Positions 27,401 to 39,816 are shown, counted from the first letter of the stretch. The stretch is DNA of 64,000 nt from Gammaproteobacteria bacterium (GCA_018262975.1 JADFDG010000013.1:1-64000), one strand, 5' to 3'. The notes: generated from the letters alone by a model not told the origin. Made by a program: numbers and translations.

Positions 27401-30400
27401 CGGTGATCTTCGCCACCACGCGATAACTGCCCGGCTCCGGCGGGAGGATGGTGCAGGACACGCTGCCGTCGGCACGACTGGTGACGGTGCACGACTGCAC
27501 GGCTTCCCAGTCGCCGGTGTTGCGCAGAAGGTAGGCGTCGCCCGGTCCCTGCACGCGCGCGGAGCGGATCACGCGCTTTTCCAGCGAGACGTTGATGGCG
27601 GTGCCATCGGCCAGCTTGCCGCGCGGATCGGCGACGATGAAATCGACCACGCCGTCCTCGTCGGCGTTGTACAGCCAGCTGCGCGGCTTGATGCCCACGA
27701 AGCGGTCGCGCGACACGTACAGCGCGGTGCCCAGTGCCGACACGTTCTTGCCGCGGTCGTCCATCACCGACGATTCCACCAGCAGGCGGCCGTAGTAGAT
27801 GCCGTCCTCGCCGGTATTGAAAGTGGATTGCAGCACGCCCTCGCGGTCCACCTTGCCCTGCTGTTCGCCGAGGCTGCGCGTGCCGTCCTCGCTGCGCTCC
27901 CAGCTGCCGAAGGTGTAGCCGCGCGTGACGGTGGTGCCGGGCGAGTAGGGCATGCCCACGATGCGCGCACTCACGCGCGCGGCGGCGTTGGCAAACGCGC
28001 CGCCGGAGAACAGCGTGGCACGCGTGGTGACCTTGACGGTCTCGCCGGCCCCGAACAGATCACCCTCCAGTTGCGTGTCGGTGCGGAATGGCGCCGGCGT
28101 GAAATCGCTGACCAGGAAGCGCAGCGGCGTGAACTGCTGGCCGGCGCGGCTGCGCAATTGCACCTCGTACCAGCCGCCCACCGCCTGCGCCGGCAGCGCG
28201 AATTTCAGCGTGCGCGCACCGAAGGCGTCGAGCTCGAGATCGTCGATGGCATGCACCACCGTGCCCACCGGGTCCATCACGCGCAGCGCGTAGCCGTGGC
28301 GCAAGGGCGGCGTGCTCCAGCGGCGGTTGGACTGGTCACGCACGTACAGTTTTGCGTCCACCGTGTCGCCGGCGCGGTACACGCCCTGCGCGGTGAAGCC
28401 CCAGGCGTGCGCGTGGTCGCCTTTCTTCTGCAGTTCAGGCCAGATGCCGTTGCCCGGTTGCGCCTCGAAGGCACCGTCCAGCGGCAGCAACGCGATGTCG
28501 TCGCCCAGCGTGACGCGCACGAACAGGTTGCGGGCGTTTTCTTCCCAGTGCCAGCCGAGATACTGCAACGCCGGGTCCAGCGTCTCCACGCCGGGCAGCT
28601 CGGCGACGCCCTGCGCATCGGTGGTGAACGGCCTGCTCATCACCACCGGCCCGAGCGGCGGCTGCGCGCCGAGCGTGTCGCGGCGACCGAGCACCACGTC
28701 CACCCGCGCGCCGGGCACCGGTTCCCCGGTGGCCAGGCTGGTGACCCACACCAGCGACGAGAAATGGCCGAGCTTGGCGTGCACCTGGTACGGCGTGACC
28801 TGGGCGAACAGGCAGTCCGGGCGGTCCCAATTGCGCACGGCAGCCGGCGAACTTTCCACGCAGAACCAGCTCACGCCGGACTGCCCCTGCAGGATCTCGC
28901 GGACCAGCAGCGCGAACTTGTAGGAAATGTCCTGGATGTTGGCCATCGGCTGGGTGACGTTCACCGCCGACGGCACGAACTTCGCGTCGCGCCGCACGCC
29001 CTGGTAGTGCAGGCGGTCGATGTTGGTGACGTAGCCGGCCGCCTGGCTGTCCACACCCTTCTCGAGCACCACGTCGCGGTAGTCGATCACCAGGCGCGGG
29101 TCGCGGTGCGAGGTGGCAAAGCCCAGCGACAGCGGCGCCGGCAACGCGCGGCCGAACTCGTCGCGCAGCCCGGCACCCAGCGTGAACCGGTAGGCCTGCG
29201 CGGCCTTCAGCAGTTCCGGCAGCCAGATCGAGTACTCGCGGCCGCGTTCATGCGCGTTGTCGCGCTGCGAGTAGTCCTCGGTGTTGGCCCAGGGGTCGTA
29301 GTCGGTGCGACCGCCGTCCAGGCGCGGGGCGAACGCCACGTGCGCCTTCACCTGCGACGGCAACACCGGGCTGGAGAAACGCAGCATCACCGGCGCCATG
29401 GGGTCACAGGCAGCCGTGCGCGACGGGCCGGCCAGGTCGGCAGCGTCGATGTCCACCCATTGGTCGTTGGTCGGGTCCGGCTCGTTCGGTATGCAGCGGA
29501 TGCCGAGGAAGGCGAACGCCGGGAAGGTGTCGAACGCCACCACCGTGCCATCCTCGACACCGCGCTCCGGGCCCAGCGGCGTGGCCAGGCCCGGCGACAC
29601 CTGCAATTCCACCGATGCATCCGCCGGCAGGTCGCGCCGCGGAATCACCAGCCACACCGAGCGCGCCTCGTCATCGGCGGTACGGACCAGGCCATCGTTG
29701 ATCGTTTCCGGCTGGCCTTCGTCGAGCCCGAGGTACGCCATCCACTCGGGGAACTGGCGCTTCATGTCGTCGGCGTACAGGTCGAAGGCGGGCGCCCGCA
29801 CGATGCCCTGCCCGGCGAACGACAGCGCCGCGGTGGCCGAACGCTTGGTCACCGGCTCGCTGAACGACACGCGGATGACCGGCTGTTGCGGGGTGAGCCA
29901 GAACACCAGGCTGGCGTAACGCACGGCGGGCCGGCGGGTGATGAAGCTGCCTTCCCAGGCCGCCGTCATGGTCGCGCCCGACAGCGCCTTCAGCCCCGGC
30001 GCCACCCGCACGCGGTAACGGGTGGCCGGCTTGAGCGCGCCCGCCTCGTCGAGCTGGCAGGCCAGCGCACTGCTGTTCAGCCAGCGCCATTCGCAGGGCA
30101 ACGCCGGGGTCACCGTCACCGGCAACGCCGCGCCCTCGCGGCGCATGTCGCCCACCGGTACCACGTCCTGGTTGAACTGCAGGACCAGCTGGCGACCGGG
30201 GGGCACGTCGTCGCCCTCCGGGGTCAGGCGCAGCACCTCCAGGGCAGCGGGCCGGGCAGCACGCTGGCCGCTGTCATGGACGGCCAGCGCCGCCAACTGC
30301 TCGAGCCGCTCGCGGTAGTGGCTGGCCAGGCACTGGTCGGCGCCGGCGTCACCGCCGGCGCCGGTACCGCACCAGTCGCGGCGGTTGGCCAGCCACTGGC

Positions 30401-30626
30401 GCTGCGAAGCCAGCAAGGCCTTCTGCGCATCGCCGTAACTCGCCGCCAGGGCCGCCCGGTAGGCGCGGCCGAGTTCCTCGTCCAGCCGCGACAGTTCCGG
30501 GTTGGCGCAGACGCGCTTCTCGTCGGCGTTCCAGGCGCGGGCGCAATCGAAGCTGGCGGCCGGCGCCAGCGACGCACCCAGCAGCAGGACGGCAACGGCG
30601 AACAGGCGGGCAGGGAACAGGGGCAT
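24462..30626 (-). CDS. alpha-2-macroglobulin family protein with N-terminal LprI-like domain
   Basis: 2054 residues. Signal peptide (PLFPARLFAVAVLLL, cut near APA-ASF) without a lipobox, so probably soluble in the periplasm. Residues 25-112 resemble an LprI/DUF1311 domain: C28, C40, C86 and C99 with VCANPELSRLDEELGRAY and RQWLANRRDWC. Then come repeated macroglobulin domains and the thioester motif CWEQ (C1534, Q1537) with flanking alpha-alpha toroid sequence. The family traps proteases; with PbpC it is thought to guard breaches in the envelope. LprI-like domains are linked to lysozyme inhibition, so the fusion may combine protease and lysozyme defence (inference). pbpC follows 16 bases downstream. 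Confidence 0.92.
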   Translation of the reverse strand: MPLFPARLFAVAVLLLGASLAPAASFDCARAWNADEKRVCANPELSRLDEELGRAYRAALAASYGDAQKALLASQRQWLANRRDWCGTGAGGDAGADQCLASHYRERLEQLAALAVHDSGQRAARPAALEVLRLTPEGDDVPPGRQLVLQFNQDVVPVGDMRREGAALPVTVTPALPCEWRWLNSSALACQLDEAGALKPATRYRVRVAPGLKALSGATMTAAWEGSFITRRPAVRYASLVFWLTPQQPVIRVSFSEPVTKRSATAALSFAGQGIVRAPAFDLYADDMKRQFPEWMAYLGLDEGQPETINDGLVRTADDEARSVWLVIPRRDLPADASVELQVSPGLATPLGPERGVEDGTVVAFDTFPAFAFLGIRCIPNEPDPTNDQWVDIDAADLAGPSRTAACDPMAPVMLRFSSPVLPSQVKAHVAFAPRLDGGRTDYDPWANTEDYSQRDNAHERGREYSIWLPELLKAAQAYRFTLGAGLRDEFGRALPAPLSLGFATSHRDPRLVIDYRDVVLEKGVDSQAAGYVTNIDRLHYQGVRRDAKFVPSAVNVTQPMANIQDISYKFALLVREILQGQSGVSWFCVESSPAAVRNWDRPDCLFAQVTPYQVHAKLGHFSSLVWVTSLATGEPVPGARVDVVLGRRDTLGAQPPLGPVVMSRPFTTDAQGVAELPGVETLDPALQYLGWHWEENARNLFVRVTLGDDIALLPLDGAFEAQPGNGIWPELQKKGDHAHAWGFTAQGVYRAGDTVDAKLYVRDQSNRRWSTPPLRHGYALRVMDPVGTVVHAIDDLELDAFGARTLKFALPAQAVGGWYEVQLRSRAGQQFTPLRFLVSDFTPAPFRTDTQLEGDLFGAGETVKVTTRATLFSGGAFANAAARVSARIVGMPYSPGTTVTRGYTFGSWERSEDGTRSLGEQQGKVDREGVLQSTFNTGEDGIYYGRLLVESSVMDDRGKNVSALGTALYVSRDRFVGIKPRSWLYNADEDGVVDFIVADPRGKLADGTAINVSLEKRVIRSARVQGPGDAYLLRNTGDWEAVQSCTVTSRADGSVSCTILPPEPGSYRVVAKITDTKGRAYESEESLWVVGAGWVNWASDNDGTLEIVPENDQVKTGDTARYLVKNPYPGARALITVERYGVLERRVQVFNDAAAVVEIPVTRDMAPGFYLSVVVASPRVAKPLEGEVDLGKPAFRMGYVKTQVTAPDKQVQVAITPARAEYRPREEVVAKLKATLPVAAKGQPLNVAVVAIDEAVLALNAAGAGYYDAGAGFHRLDALDVGNWNLVTRLIGRQKIEKKGANPGGDGGRGDAFSSLRDQFRFVALWSGDVKLDANGEAELRFKAPDNLTGWRLLAIAATPQDEFGLGQATVKVNRPTEIRPAMPNQVLEGDAFTARFTVMNRTAQARTLAVRIEATGAEVKPLAVAMKLDAWEQKVVEVPVATRAVGNIAFKASAADATDKDALAHTVPVKPRRIKEVAANYGTTVDAQAIDAVAIPAAIYPDASALSVTLAPTALGNLDGAYRYVTQYPYLCWEQRLAKALMYASTKTLKPWLKPADLPANPDALVRDTLASAAGFQAPNGGMTYWVAQDAYVSPYLSAYTALGFRWLAKSGHAVPKPVEARLHDYLRRMLRTNVLPTFYDPGMTSTVRAVALAALADAGAINKDEVLRYASHLPKMSLLGQAHYLQALAASGAPATEIQRAGDAILAMGNQSGGKYQFTETLSDDYSELLATPLRENCAALSGLLRMATTPGVGTRVGDIPFRLVRTITQARGSRDHFENTQENVFCMNALVEYARLYERDKPAMTVKARFEVPVGGAAAPLGTATFASVQDPQKVLRRALTATDPGKTGRVVIDKAGAGRLYYSTRLEFAPKDEAAKSANNGIAVTREYSVKRNGKWVLLKGGETLARGDLVRVDLFVSTPGARHYVVVDDPVPGLLEPVNTDLANASTFDDQDAASPRDARSFWFSNRDGWRTFGRYGYSFYHREMKHDAVRFFADQLPAGNYHLSYAAQVIATGEFTAQPTFAGEMYDIDVFGRGLPVRFKAVNASSP

Positions 30627-30753
30627 GGCTGCGGTCCTTCGGCACGGCGATCGGCGGGGCAATCCGCAAGGATAGTGCGCGGATGCGAACGGTTGGCGAA
30701 CGGGCCGCCCAAATGTTGACGCCGATGCCATGACGGCCGGGAAGGCCCCCCGC

Positions 30754-30759
30754 TATGAT
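30754..30759 (+). promoter_or_regulatory. candidate -10 box of the WS/DGAT gene
   Basis: TATGAT, with ATGACG at 30730-30735 as a possible -35 box (18-base spacer). It predicts a start near 30766. The divergent macroglobulin gene may use TATCCT on the minus strand (complement of 30669-30674). Confidence 0.45.
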
Positions 30760-30809
30760 GATTGCTTGCTTGCACGCATGGCCGGCCTGCCGGCCGGAAA
30801 GGAGTCGCC

Positions 30810-32195
30810 ATGAAAGCCCTCAGCCCCGTGGACCAGCTGTTCCTCGTCCTGGAGCGGCGCCAGCAGCCCATGCACGTGGGCGGCCTGCAGTTGTTCGAGT
30901 TCCCGGAGGACGCCGAGGAAAGCTACGTGCAGGAACTGGCCGAGTTGCTGCGCGCCTACGACCAGCCGACCGGTCCGTTCAGCCAGCGCCTGGTGAGCAA
31001 GTTCGGCCGCTCGTTCTGGGACCAGGACCAGCAGTTCGACCTCGACCACCATTTCCGCCACGAGGCGCTGCCGCACCCGGGGCGCATCCGCGAACTGCTG
31101 TCGCTGGTATCGGCGGAGCATTCCGCGCTGCTCGACCGCGAGCGCCCGATGTGGGAATGCCACCTCATCGAGGGCTTCTCCGACCGGCGCTTCGCGCTGT
31201 ACAGCAAGATCCACCACTCGATGGTGGACGGCATCGGCGCCATGCGCCTGATGCAGCGCTCGCTGACCACCGAGCCGAACGCCCGCGAGACGCCACCGGT
31301 GTGGGCACAGCCGCTGCGCAAGCGCGAGAAGGCCCCCATGACGCCGGCCGACGCCGTCACCCACATCGCCCAGGCCGGCGGTACCCTCGGCAAGCAGCTC
31401 GGCTCGCTGTCGCACGTGGCCCGCGAGGTCTACCGCAACGTGCAGAAATCGCGCCGCCACGAGGAACACACCTCGGTGTTCCAGGCGCCGCACTGCATCC
31501 TCAACGAGCGCATCACCGGCTCGCGCCGCTTCGCCGCGCAGTCCTACTCGATGACGCGCTTCAAGGCAGTGGCGAAGGCCTTCGGCGGCACCCTCAACGA
31601 CGTGGTGCTGGCGGTGTGCGGCTTCGCGCTGCGCGAATACCTGATCGGCCAGCGCGCGTTGCCGGACCAGCCGCTGATCTCCATGGTGCCGATGTCGGTG
31701 CGCGCCGCCGGCAGCGACGATGACGAGGAGGGCGGCAACCAGATCGCCATGATCCTCGCCAACCTCGGCACCCACGTGGCCGACCCGGCGCACCGCATGG
31801 AGATCATCATGAAGTCGGTGCGCGAGGCCAAGGAACGCTGCGCGCGCATGACGCCCGACGAGATCGTCGCCTATACCGCGCTGACGCTGGCGCCCGCGGG
31901 CATGAACCTGCTCACCGGCGTGAACCCGAAGTGGCAGAGCTTCAACGTGATCATCTCCAACGTGCCGGGCCCGAAGGAGCCGCTGTACTGGAACGGCGCG
32001 CGCCTGTCCGGCATCTACCCGGTATCCATCGTGCTCGACCGCATGGCGCTGAACATCACCGTGACGAGTTACATCGATTCGCTGGAATTCGGCTTCATCG
32101 CCTGCCGGCGCACGCTGCCGTCCATGCAGCGCCTGCTCGACTACGTGGAGCGCGGGCTCGACGAGCTGGAGATTGCCGCGGGAATCCGTGAATGA
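30810..32195 (+). CDS. wax ester synthase / diacylglycerol acyltransferase (WS/DGAT)
   Basis: 461 residues. Joins fatty acyl-CoA to a fatty alcohol or diacylglycerol, making storage wax esters or triacylglycerol. The active-site motif HHSMVDG is at 135-141; PLYWNGARLSGIYPVS and NVIISNVPGP are typical C-terminal motifs. The start at 30810 has AAAGGAG eight bases upstream. A preceding 11-codon reading frame (30778-30813) ends on its ATG. The stop overlaps the start of the PerM-type gene (ATGA). It fits the AlkB alcohol supply elsewhere in the window, though no direct link is shown. Confidence 0.94.
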   Translation: MKALSPVDQLFLVLERRQQPMHVGGLQLFEFPEDAEESYVQELAELLRAYDQPTGPFSQRLVSKFGRSFWDQDQQFDLDHHFRHEALPHPGRIRELLSLVSAEHSALLDRERPMWECHLIEGFSDRRFALYSKIHHSMVDGIGAMRLMQRSLTTEPNARETPPVWAQPLRKREKAPMTPADAVTHIAQAGGTLGKQLGSLSHVAREVYRNVQKSRRHEEHTSVFQAPHCILNERITGSRRFAAQSYSMTRFKAVAKAFGGTLNDVVLAVCGFALREYLIGQRALPDQPLISMVPMSVRAAGSDDDEEGGNQIAMILANLGTHVADPAHRMEIIMKSVREAKERCARMTPDEIVAYTALTLAPAGMNLLTGVNPKWQSFNVIISNVPGPKEPLYWNGARLSGIYPVSIVLDRMALNITVTSYIDSLEFGFIACRRTLPSMQRLLDYVERGLDELEIAAGIRE

Positions 32196-33295
32196 TCCGT
32201 CCCGACGAGTTGTCGACCCTGCCGCGGCGCGCCCTGATCGGGGTGTTGCTGCTGGGCCTCGTGGTGCTCGCGTTCCGCATCGTCCAGCCGTTCATTCCCT
32301 CCATCGTCTGGGCGCTGATCCTCTGCTACGTCACCTGGCCGCTGTACATGCGCCTGCGCACGGCGGTGGGCGGCCGCCACAACGTTGCCGCGGTGATCAT
32401 GACCGCGCTGCTGGCGATGGCGCTGGTGTTGCCACTGGCCTGGCTGGTGCTGCTGCTGGAAGGCGAACTGGTGAGCCTGTACCAGGCGCTGGCGCAAAAG
32501 CTTTCCACCGGCCGCATCGTGCTCCCCGAATACCTGCGCACGCTACCGGTGCTGGGCGATGAACTGCAGCGCACCATCGAGCGCCTCGGCGCCAGCCCCG
32601 ACGCGCTGAAGATGGAGGCTCGCGCCTTCGTCGGCGGCTGGCGCGACGAGATCAGCGGCGTAATCGGCGGCGTGGGCAAGAACCTCGCCAAGCTGGGCTT
32701 CGCGCTACTCACCGCGTTCTTCGTCTACCGCGATGGTGAAGCGCTGCTTGCGCAGGTCAGCGCCGGCATGCGCCTGCTGGTGGGCGAGCGCGAGCGCGAC
32801 TACATCGAAGCCGCCGGCGCCACCACCCGCGCGGTCGTCTACGGCATCGTGCTAACCGCCATCGCCCAGGGCGTGCTGGCCGGCATCGGCTACTGGATTT
32901 TCGGCGCGCCCGGGCCGTTGTTCCTCGCCGCGGTCACCGCGCTGGTGGCAATGATCCCGTTCGGCACGCCGTTCGCCTGGGGCGGCGTGGCACTGTGGAT
33001 GGTCATCAATGGCGACTTCTGGGGAGGCCTGGGGCTCGTGCTGTGGGGCACGTTCCTGGTCAGCTGGGTGGACAACATCATCCGCCCGCTGGTGATCAGC
33101 AGCGCCACGCGCATTCCCTTCATCCTGGTGATGTTCGGCGTGCTCGGCGGCCTCGCCGCCTTCGGCGCGGTCGGGCTGTTCATCGGCCCGGTGGTGCTGG
33201 CGGTCATGCTGGCGGTGTGGCGCGAGTGGCTGGAGGGCCCCGACCTGGTGGTTACCACCAGCGAGGCCGCCCACGAGCCGGCACCGAAACGCTGA
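32192..33295 (+). CDS. AI-2E/PerM family membrane protein
   Basis: 367 residues, with about seven or eight hydrophobic segments and a large helical insert at about 85-165, then AIAQGVLAGIGYWIFG, MIPFGTPFAWGG and FLVSWVDNIIRPLVIS, which are diagnostic of the AI-2E transporter (PerM/TqsA/YdiK) family. Family members include autoinducer exporters and Na+/H+ antiporters, so the substrate is open. Translationally coupled to WS/DGAT through ATGA. It converges on the UPF0149 gene with only 6 bases between. Confidence 0.9.
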   Translation: MIRPDELSTLPRRALIGVLLLGLVVLAFRIVQPFIPSIVWALILCYVTWPLYMRLRTAVGGRHNVAAVIMTALLAMALVLPLAWLVLLLEGELVSLYQALAQKLSTGRIVLPEYLRTLPVLGDELQRTIERLGASPDALKMEARAFVGGWRDEISGVIGGVGKNLAKLGFALLTAFFVYRDGEALLAQVSAGMRLLVGERERDYIEAAGATTRAVVYGIVLTAIAQGVLAGIGYWIFGAPGPLFLAAVTALVAMIPFGTPFAWGGVALWMVINGDFWGGLGLVLWGTFLVSWVDNIIRPLVISSATRIPFILVMFGVLGGLAAFGAVGLFIGPVVLAVMLAVWREWLEGPDLVVTTSEAAHEPAPKR

Positions 33296-33301
33296 CCCGC
33301 G

Positions 33302-34012
33302 CTACTTGCCGCAGCACTGCTTGTACTTCTTGCCGGAACCGCACGGGCAGGGGTCGTTGCGACCGACCTTCTGCTCACGCACCACGGTCTTCGCGCGCGC
33401 CGCCTCGCGGCGCGCATCGGCGAACACCGCGCCGGCCTTGCGCAACGCCTGCGGCAGTTCGCCGAACACGTCCAGGCGCTCGTCCAGCGTCAGCGGTTGC
33501 TGGCCGGCTTCCTCGCTCATCATCAGCGAGGTGATCAGCATCTCCAGGCGCTCCAGCGCCGGCGCGTCCACGGCGGTGGCATCCCAGGCGTCCTCGTAGA
33601 AGCGCATGCCCTCGACGAATCCCAGCGCCCATTTCAGGCCGAGGAATTTTTCCGCGTCTTCCGGCGTGGCGTACACGTCGTCCGGGAACACCACCGGCAC
33701 GTAGTTCACCGTCTTGCCCTTGGCCACCACCAGGTCGTACGCCACCGCGTTGGCGTGGCGGGCCAGCAGCACCAGGAAATCCTGCATCTGCTCGGCGCTG
33801 TCGAAGGCCGGCGCAGCCTCGTCGGCCACCTCGCCACGGATCACCGGCAGGTACTGCGAGGGCGGCACCGGCACCGGACCGATGGCCAGCGCGGCGCAGA
33901 AGCCGTCGAGTTGCTCGACGTCGTAACCTTCCTCGCGTGCGCTGTATTTCTCCAGCAGTTCGTCGAGGTGGTCCAGCTCGTCGTCGTCCAGGGCCAGGTT
34001 GCGCTCGTTCAT
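33302..34012 (-). CDS. UPF0149/YecA-like protein with SEC-C zinc motif
   Basis: 236 residues. The N-terminal region ([45 protein letters not shown]) is UPF0149/YecA type. The last 20 residues hold the SEC-C zinc-binding motif, [21 protein letters not shown] proteins often associate with ribosomes or SecB/SecA, but this family's role is not settled. The ribosome site CCGGAG precedes the start. It follows the EamA transporter by 17 bases on the same strand. Confidence 0.88.
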   Translation of the reverse strand: MNERNLALDDDELDHLDELLEKYSAREEGYDVEQLDGFCAALAIGPVPVPPSQYLPVIRGEVADEAAPAFDSAEQMQDFLVLLARHANAVAYDLVVAKGKTVNYVPVVFPDDVYATPEDAEKFLGLKWALGFVEGMRFYEDAWDATAVDAPALERLEMLITSLMMSEEAGQQPLTLDERLDVFGELPQALRKAGAVFADARREAARAKTVVREQKVGRNDPCPCGSGKKYKQCCGK

Positions 34013-34029
34013 GTCGTTCTCCGGAAAGT

Positions 34030-34914
34030 TCAGGTGGCGGCGCGCTGGCGCACGCCCACCCAGGCGCCGACACTGGTCAGCAACAGGCCGACCACCAGCC
34101 AGGGAGTCAGCGGTTCATCGAGCCACAGCGAGGCGCCGATGCCGGCGATGGCCGGCACGGTGGCCATCATCGCACCGAGGCGGGCCGGTCCCAGCCGCAC
34201 CATCGCCTGCATGTACAGCACCATGGCGACGATCAGCACCAGCACGCCCTGGTACAGCGACTGCAGGACGACTTCGCCCATGTCCGCCTGGACGATCGCC
34301 TGTGGGCGCAGCAGCGCATACACCGGCAGGTACAGCATGGCCGACAGCAGCGCCACGCCGATGGTGGTCTCCCACGGGCCGTACTGCCAGCGGCGCACCA
34401 GCGCCGTGTACAGCGCCCACAGCAGCGACGCCGACACCAGCAGCGCGTCGCCGGCGGCGATGTGCAGGCTGTAGTCGCCGTGCAGGAACATCTCCAGGCC
34501 CAGGCAGGCCACGCCGGCGGCGATCAGCGCCAGGCCGCGCTTCATCTGCCGGGTGGGCGCCTCGCCGAGCACCCACCACACGCACAGCGCCATGGTGAAC
34601 GGCAGCATGCCCGACACCAGCAGCGCGCCGTGCGACACCGGTGCCAGGCGGAAGCCGCTGTACACGGTGAGCGAATAGGCAATGCCACCCACCAGCGCAA
34701 GCACCAGCATGCGCCGGTTGAACAGCGGCACCCGCAGCCACAGCAACCAGAACGGCGCCAGCACCAGGGTGGCGGTGCCCAGGCGCAGGGCGGCAATGTC
34801 GGCCGGCTGCAGGGTCCCGGTGCCACCCAGGCGGGAAACCAGCACGAAACCGGCCCACAGGGCGATCACCACCAGTGCGATGGCACATCCCGTACGAATT
34901 GTGTTGGTTTGCAT
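34030..34914 (-). CDS. EamA/DMT-family transporter
   Basis: 294 residues, about ten membrane segments arranged as two EamA repeats, with [27 protein letters not shown] early and [31 protein letters not shown] at the end of the second repeat, a typical EamA signature. Substrates of the family include amino acids and metabolites and cannot be told here. The start at 34914 avoids a longer frame that runs through a REP. Confidence 0.9.
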   Translation of the reverse strand: MQTNTIRTGCAIALVVIALWAGFVLVSRLGGTGTLQPADIAALRLGTATLVLAPFWLLWLRVPLFNRRMLVLALVGGIAYSLTVYSGFRLAPVSHGALLVSGMLPFTMALCVWWVLGEAPTRQMKRGLALIAAGVACLGLEMFLHGDYSLHIAAGDALLVSASLLWALYTALVRRWQYGPWETTIGVALLSAMLYLPVYALLRPQAIVQADMGEVVLQSLYQGVLVLIVAMVLYMQAMVRLGPARLGAMMATVPAIAGIGASLWLDEPLTPWLVVGLLLTSVGAWVGVRQRAAT

Positions 34915-34941
34915 CCGCGACCGCCCGACCCACCGCTCTTC

Positions 34942-34964
34942 GTAGCGAGGGGGCCATGCCCCCG
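34942..34964 (+). repeat. GTAG REP, single copy
   Basis: GTAGCGAG type preceded by the GCTCTTC flank, in the 225-base divergent gap between the EamA gene and the OmpA gene. The rest of that gap should hold the strong promoter expected for an OmpA gene, but no convincing boxes were found. Confidence 0.87.
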
Positions 34965-35139
34965 AAACCCCGCCCGACCTGCCCCCCGATGAATGGGCGC
35001 CAGACACACTGACCTGCCTCAAACAAGGGCTGCGCAGGATACGCCATCGTGGGATGCTTCATGGCAGGGCCGGACATGCTGTGTTAGCTTCTGCCCGCTT
35101 TTTGCCATTCGATGGCTTTCACCGTCAGGAGAGACACTC

Positions 35140-35934
35140 ATGCGCATCGCATTCACCGCGGCCCTGCTGGCCGTCTCCGTTTCCGCCGCCGCCCACGACA
35201 CCAACATGGGCTACTGGGGCGACAGCACCACCCAGTCCATCTGGAAGAACAGCTACGGCGAGTGCTGGCAGTCCGGCATTGCCACCAAGGAACAACTGAA
35301 CCTGGGCTGCGGCGCCGCGCCGGTCGCCAAGGTAGAAGCTGCCCCGGTCGCCAAGGCCGACACCAGCGCCGCTGACGCCGCCGCTGCTGCTGCCGCCGCT
35401 GCCGCCAAGGCGAAAGCCGACGCCGAAGCCGCCGCTGCTGCTGCCGCTGCCGCCCTGGCCGCTGCGAAGGACACCGATGGCGACGGCGTGTCCGACGCCA
35501 AGGACCAGTGCCCGGATACCAAGGCCGGCGCCAAGGTCGACGAGAAGGGCTGCTACATCGTCCTGAAGGAAACCGTGACGATGAAGATCAACGTCACCTT
35601 CCCGACCGGCTCCTCGCGCCTGGACGCCGCAGACGAGGCCGAAGTGAAGAAGCTGGCCGACTTCATGAAGGAATACCCGCAGACCACCGTGGAAGTGGGT
35701 GGCCACACCGACAACACCGGCGCGGCGTCCACCAACTACAAGCTGTCGCAGGCCCGTGCCGACGCCGTGCGCAAGATGATGATCGACAAGTTCGGCGTTG
35801 ACGCCGGCCGCGTCACCGCCAAGGGCTACGGTCCGGACAAGCCGATCGCCGACAACGGCACCAAGGAAGGCCGTGACGCCAACCGCCGCGTCGAAGGCGT
35901 GGTGCAGCAGGTCGTCGAGAAAGTGCAGCAGTAA
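35140..35934 (+). CDS. OmpA family outer-membrane protein
   Basis: 264 residues. Signal peptide of about 18 residues (cut near SAAA-HD), a short N-terminal domain, then an Ala/Lys helix of about 40 residues. A thrombospondin-3-like calcium motif follows (DTDGDGVSDAKDQCPDT), then the OmpA C-terminal peptidoglycan-binding domain with FPTGSSRLDAADEAEV and VEVGGHTDNTGA. There is no transmembrane barrel, so it likely tethers peptidoglycan as a periplasmic or surface-linked protein. The start is preceded by CAGGAG. A strong hairpin terminator follows at 35955, indicating a single-gene transcript. Confidence 0.93.
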   Translation: MRIAFTAALLAVSVSAAAHDTNMGYWGDSTTQSIWKNSYGECWQSGIATKEQLNLGCGAAPVAKVEAAPVAKADTSAADAAAAAAAAAAKAKADAEAAAAAAAAALAAAKDTDGDGVSDAKDQCPDTKAGAKVDEKGCYIVLKETVTMKINVTFPTGSSRLDAADEAEVKKLADFMKEYPQTTVEVGGHTDNTGAASTNYKLSQARADAVRKMMIDKFGVDAGRVTAKGYGPDKPIADNGTKEGRDANRRVEGVVQQVVEKVQQ

Positions 35935-35954
35935 CTCCCCAGCGGGGTTACCAG

Positions 35955-35985
35955 GGGGCGTGCCGGCGACGGCACGCCCCTTTTT
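35955..35985 (+). terminator. rho-independent terminator after the OmpA gene
   Basis: An 11-bp perfect stem (GGGGCGTGCCG) closed by a GCGA tetraloop and followed by TTTTTCTTT, 20 bases after the stop. It is the strongest terminator in the window. Confidence 0.93.
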
Positions 35986-36009
35986 CTTTGCCCGCCCCCC
36001 GGTGCGCGC

Positions 36010-36015
36010 TATCCT
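36010..36015 (+). promoter_or_regulatory. candidate -10 box of the first hybrid kinase
   Basis: TATCCT, with TTTGCC at 35988-35993 as a weak -35 box in the terminator tail. Predicted initiation is at 36022-36023, exactly on the ATG of an 11-codon leader frame. Confidence 0.4.
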
Positions 36016-36022
36016 GCCCGCC

Positions 36023-36057
36023 ATGAGCCATGGACCGAGGCCTCACCCGGCAACGTA

Positions 36058-36058
<1 letters not shown>
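36023..36058 (+). CDS. possible 11-residue leader peptide
   Basis: Frame MSHGPRPHPAT ending in TAA, whose last A is the first base of the kinase ATG (TAATG overlap). No ribosome site; it would be leaderless if the TATCCT box is used. It may couple translation into the kinase gene. Could be chance. Confidence 0.25.
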
Positions 36059-37845
<1,787 letters not shown>

Positions 37846-37878
37846 CGCGCGGTCGGGCGCCGCCGGCCGGCGGCGCGG

Positions 37879-37884
37879 TATGCT
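37879..37884 (+). promoter_or_regulatory. candidate -10 box of the second hybrid kinase
   Basis: TATGCT in the same relation to a downstream ATG (37891) as in the first kinase gene. No clear -35 box. Confidence 0.3.
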
Positions 37885-37912
37885 GAAGGCATGTCGCGCC
37901 CAGGACCCGAGG

Positions 37913-39723
<1,811 letters not shown>

Positions 39724-39727
<4 letters not shown>

Positions 39728-39816
39728 CGAGGGGGCATGCGCCTCTTCGTAGCGAGGGGGCCATGCCCCCGATATGATTCAGGACAAGAGCGTCGGGGGC
39801 ATGGCCCCCTCTCTAC
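39724..39816. repeat. three GTAG REP copies, one truncated
   Basis: A 17-base truncated copy (39724-39740) forms the kinase stop codon. A full GTAGCGAG copy (39749-39773) and an opposing GTAGAGAG copy (39792-39816) then form an inverted pair ahead of the quinone oxidoreductase gene. Confidence 0.88.

Noticed and set aside
26802-30719. 1305-residue plus-strand frame opposite the macroglobulin gene
   Set aside because: Antisense shadow; the minus strand has a signal peptide, a thioester motif and a continuous family match.
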